In this document: piece by piece, positions 26,396 to 35,337 of the stretch
Layout of the letters: the number at the start of each line of letters is the position of its first letter
Position numbering within the stretch: position 1 is the stretch's first letter
DNA from: an uncultured Arthrobacter sp.
Lineage (GTDB): Bacteria; Actinomycetota; Actinomycetes; Actinomycetales; Micrococcaceae
Direction: 5' to 3'
Assembly: GCF_947493765.1 (NCBI RefSeq)
Contig: NZ_CANLSZ010000010.1
Span: 26,926-90,925, forward strand
DNA length: 64,000 nt
The notes under the pieces: model-generated
Databases searched by the model: none
What the model was told of the DNA's origin: nothing
What the model saw: the letters and a program-made list of their open reading frames with translations, nothing else
Position numbers and translations under genes: made by a program

Positions 26396-27148
26396 CCCCA
26401 GACCGGCGACGACGGCGGTCAGCGGCCTGATCGGCCGGCGATTCGACGACGTCGAGCGGGCAGGCGGACGTGATGGCGAAGAAATGGAAAGCCCCCAGGA
26501 TCAATGCTGCTGTTTCCCGCGAACACTACTGCCGTCGACGACGAACCCGAGAATCGTTCACCGCTCACATGGGAGCGAGCACTCCCCGACGAGTGCGTCT
26601 CAGTTTTGGCGCAGGTTTTCCGCAAGACCCCGGAGGTCGCTGTAGTCGTCGCGCGGTCGGGTCTTTCCACTGGGATCAGTGCTCACATCGGGAAGCGAAG
26701 AATCCGACCACCAACCCCTCCGTCGCCTCGAGGACGCACACCGAGCAGATCAAACGGCACAAGGCCTGGAGGGCCCTTGCACAAAGCGCGCAGGAGCCGA
26801 TAGCCCAGGAAGTTCTGGATACCGACAAAAGTTACCCGGAGACGCTTTTGAGGAGACCGCGAGGGTTTGCGCGTATCGACGGCAGCCTTACCCGGGATGA
26901 AACCACCTTGACCGTGAGGACAGCATCGACCGGACCGATGCTTTCAGAAGAGTTGCGCGCTTTTGAGCACCAACTGACGTCCGGGAGAAGGTCGGCTCAG
27001 GCGAGGAAGTAGGCATATATTCGATCCGCGGAGCCCGCAATTTCTCCTCCAGCAGCATCGAGACATGCTTCGAATTCCAGTGGTAGCCGTGGAGTGTGGT
27101 CCGCGTACACCGTCATCCCCCTGATATCTGCAGAAAAGACCGATCAAT
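26396..27148. other. 753-base interval without a confident gene
   Basis: Between the HNH nuclease and the thermonuclease genes the sequence has mixed codon bias and lower GC than its neighbours. A plus-strand open frame of 180 codons (26470-27012) begins MMAKKWKAPRINAAV but has many rare codons and no recognisable domain, so it is not called. The interval presumably holds the divergent promoters of the two nuclease genes and perhaps a decayed gene. The first part (to about 26500) may be the missing 5' end of the HNH gene. Confidence 0.5.
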
Positions 27149-28327
27149 TTGCTTCAGTTCCGCCGCATTGCACCAGCTGCCCTCCTGACCGCGACGATCC
27201 TCGCCTCCACCCTGACAGCCTGCACGGGCCCGACGTCGTCAGGAGGGACGGCAACCGAGTTCGAGCCGGGCACCGTGGTGCGAGTGATCGACGGAGACAC
27301 CCTCGTCATCGCCTTCGACGGCTCCGACCAGACGGTCCGGCTGCTGAATGTCGACACGCCCGAGACCAAGCACCCCGACAAGCCGGTCGAGTGCCTCGGC
27401 CAGGAAGCCACCGAGAAGTTCGAGTCACTCACGCCGCCCGGCACCCAGGTGGCGCTGGACTTCGACGTCGAGCGCACCGACCGGTACGACCGCGTCCTCG
27501 CCGCCGTCTTCGTCGAGGACCAGACCCTCGTCAACGCCGAACTCGCGCGGGTGGGCCTGGGCGTCCCCCTCCTCGTCGAACCGAACAGCAAGTACTACGA
27601 CGACGTCCAGGCTGCGTACAACGAGGCGACCGAGGCAGGTGTCGGCCTGCTGGATCCCATGGCGGAGTGCACACTCCCTGCCGAAGCGACGCAGGCCGGA
27701 GAGGCCCTGACTGCCGCAACCGAGGCTCCCATGGGCGAGACGAGGACTGCCCTCGCCTCGACCGCAGCGGGGATCGCCGCTGCCCTGGTCACCGCCAAAG
27801 CCGTGCGGGAGGCGCTCGATGCCGGCAAGGACACCGTGCGCGTCCTCGCTCTCGGTGGCACACGAGCGGCGGCGATGGCGAGGGACCTCGATATCCGGAT
27901 CGCTGACGGCCAGCGGCGACTCGCTACCGTGAACACGGAGATCACGGCTCTCGAGGAAGCGGAAGCCCAGGCCCGCGCAGAGGCAGAGGCCGCCGAAGCC
28001 GCCGAAGCGGAGGCTGCCAGACTCGCGGAAGCAGAACGGATCGAGGCCGAGCGTGTCAGGGCCGACGCCGTGGAGACCGCCCGCATCGAGGCCGAGCGGG
28101 TCATGGCTGAGGCAGAGGCGCGCGCCGAGGCCGACCGCCTCGCAGCCGAAGCCGCGGCGGCCGCCGAGCAGGAGGGGATCCGCAATCTCCCGCCGGCACC
28201 CGAGCCCTACGTCCCTCCCGTCGAACCGTACGTAGCCCCGCCTCCCCCGGCAGCCCAGGACCCGTACCCGGGGTACACCGGTCCACGCTGCTACGCACCC
28301 GGCGGAAAGACCTACCGCCCGTGCTGA
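27149..28327 (+). CDS. thermonuclease (SNase) lipoprotein with helical stalk
   Basis: A 392-residue exported nuclease: lipobox LTAC at about residue 25, then a staphylococcal-nuclease domain (residues 37-175) with catalytic-type residues in VIDGDTLV, VRLLNVDTPETKHPD and ERTDRYDR. After it comes about 130 residues of Ala/Glu/Arg heptads forming a long single helix or coiled coil, a Pro-rich segment, and a short Cys-containing tail GPRCYAPGGKTYRPC. Start is TTG 27149, chosen because the signal peptide begins there. It would degrade DNA or RNA at the cell surface. It neighbours a second surface nuclease gene. Confidence 0.88.
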   Translation: MLQFRRIAPAALLTATILASTLTACTGPTSSGGTATEFEPGTVVRVIDGDTLVIAFDGSDQTVRLLNVDTPETKHPDKPVECLGQEATEKFESLTPPGTQVALDFDVERTDRYDRVLAAVFVEDQTLVNAELARVGLGVPLLVEPNSKYYDDVQAAYNEATEAGVGLLDPMAECTLPAEATQAGEALTAATEAPMGETRTALASTAAGIAAALVTAKAVREALDAGKDTVRVLALGGTRAAAMARDLDIRIADGQRRLATVNTEITALEEAEAQARAEAEAAEAAEAEAARLAEAERIEAERVRADAVETARIEAERVMAEAEARAEADRLAAEAAAAAEQEGIRNLPPAPEPYVPPVEPYVAPPPPAAQDPYPGYTGPRCYAPGGKTYRPC

Positions 28328-28408
28328 TGGTGGTATTGCTACCGGTGCCCTGAAGGGGTCACGCTTGATCCGACCCAGTAATGCCGTTGCGGATGCGCTG
28401 GAGAGCAG

Positions 28409-29077
28409 ATGCCACAGTCGTCGGGAGCACAGGCGCGATCGCGCTATGCCCTCGTGGGCCTTGCGACAACCTGCCTCGTCGCCGCCCTCGTCACGACTCT
28501 CGCCTCGGCCCCGCTCGCGAGTCGCCTCGGACCGGTGGGGACGTATGTAGCTCTCGCCTCGATGTGGGTGATCGCGATCCTTGCCGCGATCGGCTGGTGT
28601 CGCCTCGCCCCGGCCGAAACGCTCGGCCTGAAACGCCTGAGCTTTCGGGACACGATGCTCGCACTTGCAGCGGGGGTAGGACTCGCACTCACGGTTCCCC
28701 TGCTGAGTGTCGGTGCCGCTGGGATCGGCGGCTACGAGACAGGCACCGTCGAGACCGCCGCACAGTTCGACGTCGGTATCGCCGTCGTCGGGGTGCTCAC
28801 CGCCGCGGTGACCGAGGAGGTCGTCTACCGGGCTGTGGCAATGGGCGCGCTCACTGCCCTGCGTGCGCCGACCGTGCTGGTACTGCTCGTGCCCGCACTC
28901 CTGTTCACGCTCACACATTGGGCGTGGGGCCTGCCCCACACCGTCTTCGTCGTCTTCCCGCTGAGCGTCGCGCTGGGGGCACTCTACCTCTGGCGCCGAA
29001 GCCTGGCCGTGAATATCGTGGCTCACCTCGTCGCCGATCTCCCCGTCGTCGTACTGGCAGCAGTCGCGAGCACCTGA
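28409..29077 (+). CDS. CPBP-family intramembrane metalloprotease
   Basis: A 222-residue integral membrane protein with about six to eight helices and the three CPBP (Abi) motifs: EEVVYR (E136, E137, R141), FTLTH (H170) and NIVAH (N202, H206). The family includes CAAX prenyl proteases and bacteriocin self-immunity proteins. ATG 28409 follows a GGAGAG site. No bacteriocin gene is apparent next to it, so the role is open. Confidence 0.88.
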   Translation: MPQSSGAQARSRYALVGLATTCLVAALVTTLASAPLASRLGPVGTYVALASMWVIAILAAIGWCRLAPAETLGLKRLSFRDTMLALAAGVGLALTVPLLSVGAAGIGGYETGTVETAAQFDVGIAVVGVLTAAVTEEVVYRAVAMGALTALRAPTVLVLLVPALLFTLTHWAWGLPHTVFVVFPLSVALGALYLWRRSLAVNIVAHLVADLPVVVLAAVAST

Positions 29078-29293
29078 GCTGCAGGGACCACCGTGAGTTC
29101 TCCGACAGACCGGCCATTACGGGAACCAATGGGTGCCGCCGTCGATTGATCCTTCGGTGCCTGTCTCTGGTCTGCGGAGATCCGAGGCACCTCGAGAAGG
29201 AGTGGTCATCGTCCCGAACTGCCGATCGGTCTGGCCGGTTTTCCCTTGCGCGAGGATGGGCAATCGGCTCGAGGTCCTCGTCCGAGGGAACGG

Positions 29294-30073
29294 ATGCATG
29301 CCGTGACGACGTCGACGAACCGACGCCGCAACCCGCCGCACCGCCCCCTGCGACTGGTGGTCCTCCTCCTCGTGCTCTCAGTGCTCGCGACAGTCCTCGT
29401 GCTGCTTCGACCGAGCGCGATCGACACTCTGGGAAACGAGGCCGGATCCCTTCTGTCGAGGCCGGACTGCGTGGTCCGGACCCCGGATGGTGAGACCGGC
29501 CTCGACCGGGCCGAGGCGGAACGTGCGACGACGGCGGCCGCGCTGCAGGCCCGCGGAGTAGAGACCCCGGACACCGCCGATCTCGATGAAGCAGTGATGC
29601 AGGCGCTGGCCGTCGGTCCGTCGGAGGGCCCCGGACCGGTGCTGAGCTGCCGAGGTGAGACCGCCGAGGACCTGCCGGAGCAGGCGCTGACCGACAGCGG
29701 GCTCACTCCCCGCGCCGAGCAGGTACGCACGGCGATGGTGGAGGTGTTCGGTGAGCAGAGCCTGGGCGGCTTCGCACCCGGTGGCGTCGGCCAGGGACAC
29801 GGGGAGGAATCCACCCACTACGACGGCCGGGCGATCGACGTCTTCTTCCGGCCGATCACCGAGGAGAATCAGCGTGAAGGATGGCTCCTGGCGCAGTGGC
29901 TGGTGGCCCATGCCGGGAGTCTGGACATCCAGTACGTGATCTTCGACGACCAGTTCTGGAGCGCCCGCATCGCCCGGGGGCAGTGGCACCCCTATAAGGC
30001 GCCGGCCCCCGCGAACGAGATCCTCCGGCACCTGGACCACGTGCACGTGGATGTCCTCGGTGGTGGTGCCTGA
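29294..30073 (+). CDS. membrane-anchored protein with ARB_07466-like C-terminal domain
   Basis: About 259 residues: a basic N-terminus, one membrane anchor (LRLVVLLLVLSVLATVLVLL), a linker, and a C-terminal domain with HGEESTHYDGRAIDVFF, YVIFDDQFWSAR, WHPYKAP and HLDHVHVDV. These histidine and aspartate motifs match the actinobacterial ARB_07466-like domain and recall LAS-type zinc peptidases acting on peptidoglycan. The start at ATG 29294 is chosen after a GAGGGA site; GTG 29303 is also possible. Likely a cell-wall protein on the outer face of the membrane. Confidence 0.75.
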   Translation: MHAVTTSTNRRRNPPHRPLRLVVLLLVLSVLATVLVLLRPSAIDTLGNEAGSLLSRPDCVVRTPDGETGLDRAEAERATTAAALQARGVETPDTADLDEAVMQALAVGPSEGPGPVLSCRGETAEDLPEQALTDSGLTPRAEQVRTAMVEVFGEQSLGGFAPGGVGQGHGEESTHYDGRAIDVFFRPITEENQREGWLLAQWLVAHAGSLDIQYVIFDDQFWSARIARGQWHPYKAPAPANEILRHLDHVHVDVLGGGA

Positions 30074-30126
30074 CCCGGCCGGCATGTGCACTCGAGCGTC
30101 TGCATCGGCTGCCGTACCGGTCAGGC

Positions 30127-30525
30127 TCAAGCACTGTCCAGGAGCTTCATACCCTCGAGATCTGAAGCATGCCGATCGAAGGTCGCAGTGAACTCGCAGC
30201 CCCGCCGGACGCCGTCGAGCGCTATCAAGGCGTCGGCGAAGTCATGCCCTTCGAGCGCCTGTCGCAACGCAGTACGCACGAGGTCCGCGTGCTCCACGAG
30301 GATCTCGTCGCTCGATACAAGTGCCAGAAGCGCCGATACGACATCCTTCGCCGGAAGCCGGTACCCGCGCCTCAGCACCCAGTAGGTCTCGACCAGCACC
30401 GCCGGACTGATGTAACCGGGCTGGACCGGGGTGAGGGAGCCGAGGAGCGAGGCAGCGAGCGCCGACTGAATGGAGTCATCCTGAGTGAGGAAGCGGACTA
30501 TGACGTTGGTGTCCAAGCCGATCAT
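30127..30525 (-). CDS. vapC: VapC-type PIN-domain toxin (module 1)
   Basis: A 132-residue PIN ribonuclease: D5 in GLDTNVIVRF, the Glu in LVETYWVL, the Asp in DFADALIAL and the C-terminal FTATFDRHA give the four acidic metal ligands. Start ATG overlaps the upstream antitoxin by four bases. VapC toxins cut tRNA or rRNA. All active-site residues are present. Confidence 0.9.
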   Translation of the reverse strand: MIGLDTNVIVRFLTQDDSIQSALAASLLGSLTPVQPGYISPAVLVETYWVLRRGYRLPAKDVVSALLALVSSDEILVEHADLVRTALRQALEGHDFADALIALDGVRRGCEFTATFDRHASDLEGMKLLDSA

Positions 30526-30794
30526 GAATGGTCCTCGGAATCGGTAAGTGCCATCCGAGCCAGCGCTTCTTCCTGCACAGCATCGTCCATGGCCTCGACG
30601 GAGAGAGTGTTCGCGCCGTCCCGCCGCAGGACACCTTGCAACGACGCCACCGAAGTGCGGACCACCTCCAGGACGAGTCTGCCGTCAGCCGAGAAGACGA
30701 AATCGATCCTGCTACCGGCTTCGAGCCCGAGCGCCCGCCTTACTTCCAGCGGGATCGTCACCTGGCCCTTACTCGTCAATTTCGCTTGCACCAT
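30522..30794 (-). CDS. vapB: AbrB/MazE-type antitoxin (module 1)
   Basis: A 90-residue swapped-hairpin AbrB-family DNA-binding protein (KLTSKGQVTIPLEVRRALGL) with an acidic C-terminal tail that should bind and block the PIN toxin encoded immediately downstream. The 4-base overlap gives coupled translation. It is expected to repress its own promoter in the 60 bases upstream. Confidence 0.9.
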   Translation of the reverse strand: MVQAKLTSKGQVTIPLEVRRALGLEAGSRIDFVFSADGRLVLEVVRTSVASLQGVLRRDGANTLSVEAMDDAVQEEALARMALTDSEDHS

Positions 30795-30853
30795 TGTCTA
30801 ATCTTACGCCTCGTTACATTCCTTATCTAGGGGTAAGGAATCCACGTGGACTT

Positions 30854-32197
30854 TCAGCGCCCACCCGTCCATCGGGCAGCTCTCGCCGCCATCGCAATGT
30901 TCCCGGCAAGCTCCTCCACTCCCGAGGTCACGGTCGCGACAGTGACCCGGATGTGGCCGCTCTTCTCCGGCAGCACCTGGAACGGCGTCCCCGGGGTGGC
31001 GCCGATCCCCTGGCTCGCGAGTCTGACCAGTGCTGCCGACTCGTCGAGGACGGGCACCCAGAGGTTGATGCCGTCGCTACCCGCCACCACCACGTCGTGC
31101 TCGGCGAGCGCCGCGATGACGGCGTCACGCCGTCGCTGGTACTCGTGCCGCGCCGTCGCCACCTGTGTCACGGCAGCATCGTCGGTGAGCAGCGCCAACA
31201 GGATGCGCTGCAGCAGGCGGCTGCTCCAGCCCTGACCGAGCTGTCGCCGGGCGTTCATCGCGCCGATCATGCTGCGCGATCCACTGACGGCGGCGAGCCG
31301 CAGATCGGGTCCGTGGGACTTGGAGAAGCTGCGGATGTGGAGTGTCTGCTCCGGCACCACCTCGCCGAGGCTCAGCGGTGCCGTCGAGGCCACCGATCCT
31401 GCGGCGTCGTCCTCGATCACCAGGGTGCCGGTGCCCCTGAGCACCTCACCCAGCACACGGGCTCGTGGGCGCGTGAGCGAGACCCCGGTGGGGTTCTGGG
31501 CCCTGGGCTGCAGGATCACGGCGACGGCCGGAGTGCCCAGCGCCTTCTCGAGCGACTCCACCAGCATGCCTTCCTCGTCCAGCTGCACACCCACCACCTC
31601 CACCCCGGCTGCCTCGAGCCGGTCCAGCAGCAGCGGGAAGGTGGGATGCTCCACGATCACCCGGTCACCGAACCGGAAGAAGCACTGGATGGCCAGATCC
31701 ACCGCGTCCATGGCCCCATCGGTGATACCGAACTCCTCCGCCGCATAGGGCCAGTCCGCACGGAGCGCAGCCACCAGCTCCGGTACCACGGGCGGATCGA
31801 GATAGCTGCTCGGCGTCGTGGCACCCGTGACGGAGGTCAGCGCCTTGTCCAACTGCGGCAGGAGCTGCGGGTCCGGCACACCGGTGGACAGATCCAGGCT
31901 GAACAGGGTGGGATGCTCCAGCGCCTGCCGGTACCGGTCGGATGCCGTGTGCGGTTCGGCCACCGTGGTGCCACGACGGCCGTCGGTGACGATCGCGCCC
32001 GATCGTGCCAGCAGCGACCAGCCGGCGCTGACCGTCGTGGGCGAGAGCTGGAGGTCCCGCGCGACGGCACGGATCGCCGGCAGCTTCGTGCCTGGATCCA
32101 GCACTCCGTCACGGACGGCCCTGGTGACGGCCTGCGCGAGGCCGCGGGCCGTGCGGCTCTCGAGACGCTCACCCAGGACCGCGACCGTGTTGATCAT
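30854..32197 (-). CDS. MocR/GabR-type regulator (GntR HTH plus aminotransferase fold)
   Basis: A 447-residue fusion of a winged helix (AIRAVARDLQLSPTTVSAGW, residues 41-60) to a fold-type I aminotransferase domain. PLP ligands are visible: N235 in QNPTG, D263 in IEDDAAG and K293 in SFSKSHGPDLR. Such proteins sense amines or amino acids through PLP and regulate neighbouring transaminase genes; here a class III aminotransferase operon lies divergently 114 bases away. ATG 32197 has no ribosome site and a TATGTT -10-like box sits six bases upstream, so the transcript may be leaderless. Confidence 0.9.
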   Translation of the reverse strand: MINTVAVLGERLESRTARGLAQAVTRAVRDGVLDPGTKLPAIRAVARDLQLSPTTVSAGWSLLARSGAIVTDGRRGTTVAEPHTASDRYRQALEHPTLFSLDLSTGVPDPQLLPQLDKALTSVTGATTPSSYLDPPVVPELVAALRADWPYAAEEFGITDGAMDAVDLAIQCFFRFGDRVIVEHPTFPLLLDRLEAAGVEVVGVQLDEEGMLVESLEKALGTPAVAVILQPRAQNPTGVSLTRPRARVLGEVLRGTGTLVIEDDAAGSVASTAPLSLGEVVPEQTLHIRSFSKSHGPDLRLAAVSGSRSMIGAMNARRQLGQGWSSRLLQRILLALLTDDAAVTQVATARHEYQRRRDAVIAALAEHDVVVAGSDGINLWVPVLDESAALVRLASQGIGATPGTPFQVLPEKSGHIRVTVATVTSGVEELAGNIAMAARAARWTGGR

Positions 32198-32210
32198 TTA
32201 TGTAACATAA
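32198..32210. promoter_or_regulatory. candidate MocR operator
   Basis: TTATGTAACATAA, a palindrome with only the centre base unpaired, lies directly against the MocR start codon and overlaps its apparent -10 box. It is in the divergent region shared with the aminotransferase operon and is a natural autoregulatory site. Confidence 0.5.
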
Positions 32211-32311
32211 CAAACGACCTATTGTAGTGGTAGGGGTTCGCACCTATCCTCGGAGGCAGGAAGAGGCCGCCCCTCGCGAGCCGCTCGTGGTCCCGTACTC
32301 AGGAGAACCCC

Positions 32312-33685
32312 ATGACATCGACAACTGACATCTCGGCCGATCCGGAGGCCGGTGCCGAGGTACGCCGCCTCGATCGGACCCACGTATTCCACTCCTGGTC
32401 CGCCCAGGGTCAAATCGACCCGCTGCCCGTCGCCGGTGGCCGCGGCTCCTACTTCTGGGACTACGACGGCACCCGGTACCTCGACTTCTCCTCCCAGCTC
32501 GTCAACCTCAATCTGGGCCACCAGCACCCGGCGGTCGTGGCGGCGATCCAGGAGCAGGCCGGCAAACTCGCGACGATCGCGCCTGCCTTCGCCAACGACG
32601 CCCGTTCCGAGGCGGCCCGCCTGATCGCCGAGGTGGCGCCGGGAGATCTGAACACCGTGTTCTTCACCAACGGCGGGGCCGAGGCCACGGAGAACGCCGT
32701 CCGCATGGCACGGCTCTCCACCGGACGGCACAAGGTCATGGCCGCGTACCGCAGCTACCACGGCTCGACCGCGGGAGCCATCACGATGACCGGGGATCCG
32801 CGCCGCTGGGCCTCGGAACCGGCGATGTCCGGCGTCGTGCACTACTGGGGCCCCTACCTGTACCGCTCGGCGTTCTTCGCCACGACCGAGGAGGAGGAGT
32901 GCGACCGCGCGCTCTCCCACCTGCGCGACACCATCACGGTGGAGGGGGCGCACACCATCGCGGCCATCATCCTCGAGCCCGTGGTCGGGACCAACGGCAT
33001 CCTGGTGCCGCCGGAGGACTACCTGTCCGGGGTCCGGGCGCTGTGCGACGAGTTCGGCATCATGATGATCGCCGACGAGGTCATGGCCGGATTCGGCCGG
33101 TGCGGTGAGTGGTTCGCCGTCGACCGGTGGAACATCACACCCGATCTGATCACCTTCGCCAAGGGCGTCAACTCCGGCTACGTCCCCCTGGGCGGCGTGG
33201 TCATCTCCGACAGCATCGCGGAGTACTTCCGCGACCGGCCCTTCCCCGGCGGCCTGACCTACTCCGGGCACCCGCTCGCCTGCGCCTCGGCCGTCGCCTC
33301 GATCACGGCCTTCCACGACGAGGGGATCGTGGAGAACGCCCGCTCCCTGGGTCAGGACACCATCGGCCCGGCCCTGCGCGCGCTCGCCCAGCGCCACCCC
33401 AGCGTGGGCGAGGTCCGTGGGCTCGGCGTCTTCTGGGCCCTGGAACTGGTAAGGGACCGCGAGACCCGCGAACCGCTCGTGCCGTTCAACGCAACGGGCG
33501 ACGACGCGCGGCCCATGACCGAGTTCGCCGCCGAGTGCAAGAAGCACGGCCTCTGGCCCTTCACGCACTTCAACCGCACCCACGTGGTCCCGCCGTGCAA
33601 CACCTCCGCGGAGGAGATCGCGGAGGGCGTCGAGGCCCTCGACGCCGCACTCGAGGTGGCCGACCGGTACTACACGGGCTCGTAG
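32312..33685 (+). CDS. class III aminotransferase (omega-amino acid type)
   Basis: A 457-residue PLP enzyme of class III, which moves the terminal amino group of omega-amino acids or amines to pyruvate or another keto acid. Visible landmarks are FTNGGAEATENAVRMAR, SYHGSTAGA, the cofactor Asp D255 in IADEVMAGFGR and the Schiff-base lysine K284 in TFAKGVNSGY. AGGAGAA precedes ATG 32312. First gene of a five-gene plus-strand operon with amidohydrolase, N-carbamoyl hydrolase-like enzyme and symporter, and divergent from a MocR regulator likely to control it. Confidence 0.92.
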   Translation: MTSTTDISADPEAGAEVRRLDRTHVFHSWSAQGQIDPLPVAGGRGSYFWDYDGTRYLDFSSQLVNLNLGHQHPAVVAAIQEQAGKLATIAPAFANDARSEAARLIAEVAPGDLNTVFFTNGGAEATENAVRMARLSTGRHKVMAAYRSYHGSTAGAITMTGDPRRWASEPAMSGVVHYWGPYLYRSAFFATTEEEECDRALSHLRDTITVEGAHTIAAIILEPVVGTNGILVPPEDYLSGVRALCDEFGIMMIADEVMAGFGRCGEWFAVDRWNITPDLITFAKGVNSGYVPLGGVVISDSIAEYFRDRPFPGGLTYSGHPLACASAVASITAFHDEGIVENARSLGQDTIGPALRALAQRHPSVGEVRGLGVFWALELVRDRETREPLVPFNATGDDARPMTEFAAECKKHGLWPFTHFNRTHVVPPCNTSAEEIAEGVEALDAALEVADRYYTGS

Positions 33686-33686
33686 G

Positions 33687-35288
33687 GTGGACGGCGCCGG
33701 GCATCCCGTGCGGATCTTCACCGCCGAGCGGATCATCGCCCTCGACGGCACGGAGCCGGAGGCCTTCGCGGTCCGTGACGGCTGGATCGCTGCGACCGGC
33801 ACCCTCGCGCTGCTGGAGGAGCAGTACCCGGACGCCGAGCAGATCCGCCTGCACGGCGCCCTCGTGGTTCCGGGCTTCAACGACGCCCACTGCCACGTCT
33901 CGCAGGCCGCCCTGGCCCGCGCCAGGCTCGATCTCACCGAGGTGGACCACCCGGACGACCTGCGCCGGACCGTCACCGCCCGGGCCGCGACAGTCCCCGA
34001 CGGCGCCTGGGTGATCGGGCACGCCCTCGACGACCGCCGGCTCACGGCCGACGTCGTCAACCGGGCCTTCCTCGATTCCATCTCCGGCGACCGGCCGATC
34101 CTGCTCATCCAGTACAGCTTCCACCGCGCGGTCGCCAACAGTGCCGCGCTCGACCTGATGGGCTACAGAACCGCCGCGGATGCACCTGCGGGCGGGCAGC
34201 TCCTGACCGATGAGGATGGCTCGCTCAACGGCTGGATGTTCGAGCGCGCCTGGCTGGACCAGTGGCTACCCGGCACGGGCAGGGGCAAAATCGTGGACGC
34301 GACCGAGCTGTCCGCCCGGACCGCCGCACTGGCCGAGGTCAACGCCGAACTGCACGCGGTGGGCATCACGTCCTACTGCGACGCCATCGTCACCCCCGTG
34401 GAGGAGCAGCTGTACCGCGCGGCGCTCGACGCCGGGACGCTCACGCCGCGTGTGAACATGCTGCTCTGGCACAGCTACTTCGATCCGGCCTCACCTCCGG
34501 TCTCCCCCGCGGACACACGCCTCCGGTTCGCCGGTGTGAAGATGATGCTCGACGGCGCCCTCGGCGGCGGTACCTGCCTCTGCAGCCGGCCCTACCCCGG
34601 CGAGAGCGACTCCGGGAACGGCCTGCAGGTCCTCGACGACGAGCAGTTCACACAGCAGCTCCGGCAGGTGCACGACGCCGGTCTGCGCGCCGCCGTCCAC
34701 GCCAACGGTGACCTGGCGATCAGCAAGGTCCTCGATGCCACCGAAGCCCTGCCCCCGGAACCGGCGGAGGCACGCATGAACCACCGGATAGAGCACTGCA
34801 GCATCGTGGACGCCGGCATCATCGACCGCATCAAGCGGGCCGGCGTCACCCCGGTCCCGTTCGGGGCCTTCGTCCACTTCTACGGCCGGCAGATCACCAC
34901 CTACTACGGCGAGGACCGCGCGCAGTTCACCTGCGCCCACCGGTCCATGCTCGACGCCGGGATCGCGGTGGCGGGGTCCTCCGACTACCCGATCGTGCCC
35001 ATCGATCCGCTCGTGGCCCTGCAGAGCATGGTGACCCGCGAATCCGCCGACGGGCTCGTCGTCGGGCCGCAGCAGCGGCTGGACGTCCTCGATGCCCTCG
35101 GGGTCTACACCCACGGTTCCGCCGCGGCCACCGGTGAGGCCCACGTCAAGGGCCGCCTGACTCCCGGCCAGCTCGCGGACTTCGTGGTGCTGGATCAGGA
35201 CATCACCACCGTCGAGAGCTCCGAGATCCACCGGACCACCGTCCGGTCCACCTGGGTGGGCGGCGAGTGCGTGTGGTCCGCCCCATGA
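33687..35288 (+). CDS. YtcJ-type amidohydrolase
   Basis: A 533-residue amidohydrolase-superfamily protein of the YtcJ/AepA group (amidohydrolase_3). It shows the metal motif GFNDAHCHV near the N-terminus, later MNHRIEHCSIVD, a SSDYPIVPIDPL near the C-terminus and the closing GQLADFVVLDQD. It starts one base after the aminotransferase stop, so the two are co-translated. It probably opens a cyclic or acyl amide (C-N bond) in the operon's substrate; the exact reaction is not predictable. Confidence 0.87.
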   Translation: MDGAGHPVRIFTAERIIALDGTEPEAFAVRDGWIAATGTLALLEEQYPDAEQIRLHGALVVPGFNDAHCHVSQAALARARLDLTEVDHPDDLRRTVTARAATVPDGAWVIGHALDDRRLTADVVNRAFLDSISGDRPILLIQYSFHRAVANSAALDLMGYRTAADAPAGGQLLTDEDGSLNGWMFERAWLDQWLPGTGRGKIVDATELSARTAALAEVNAELHAVGITSYCDAIVTPVEEQLYRAALDAGTLTPRVNMLLWHSYFDPASPPVSPADTRLRFAGVKMMLDGALGGGTCLCSRPYPGESDSGNGLQVLDDEQFTQQLRQVHDAGLRAAVHANGDLAISKVLDATEALPPEPAEARMNHRIEHCSIVDAGIIDRIKRAGVTPVPFGAFVHFYGRQITTYYGEDRAQFTCAHRSMLDAGIAVAGSSDYPIVPIDPLVALQSMVTRESADGLVVGPQQRLDVLDALGVYTHGSAAATGEAHVKGRLTPGQLADFVVLDQDITTVESSEIHRTTVRSTWVGGECVWSAP

Positions 35289-35337
35289 TCCTGTTGCCAC
35301 CAGACCGCCGACATCCCTGAGCCGAAGGAGCCCCACC

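Noticed and set aside
26470..27012. 180-codon plus-strand open frame
   Set aside because: Mixed codon bias, no recognisable domain and no strong ribosome site; described only as part of the interval.
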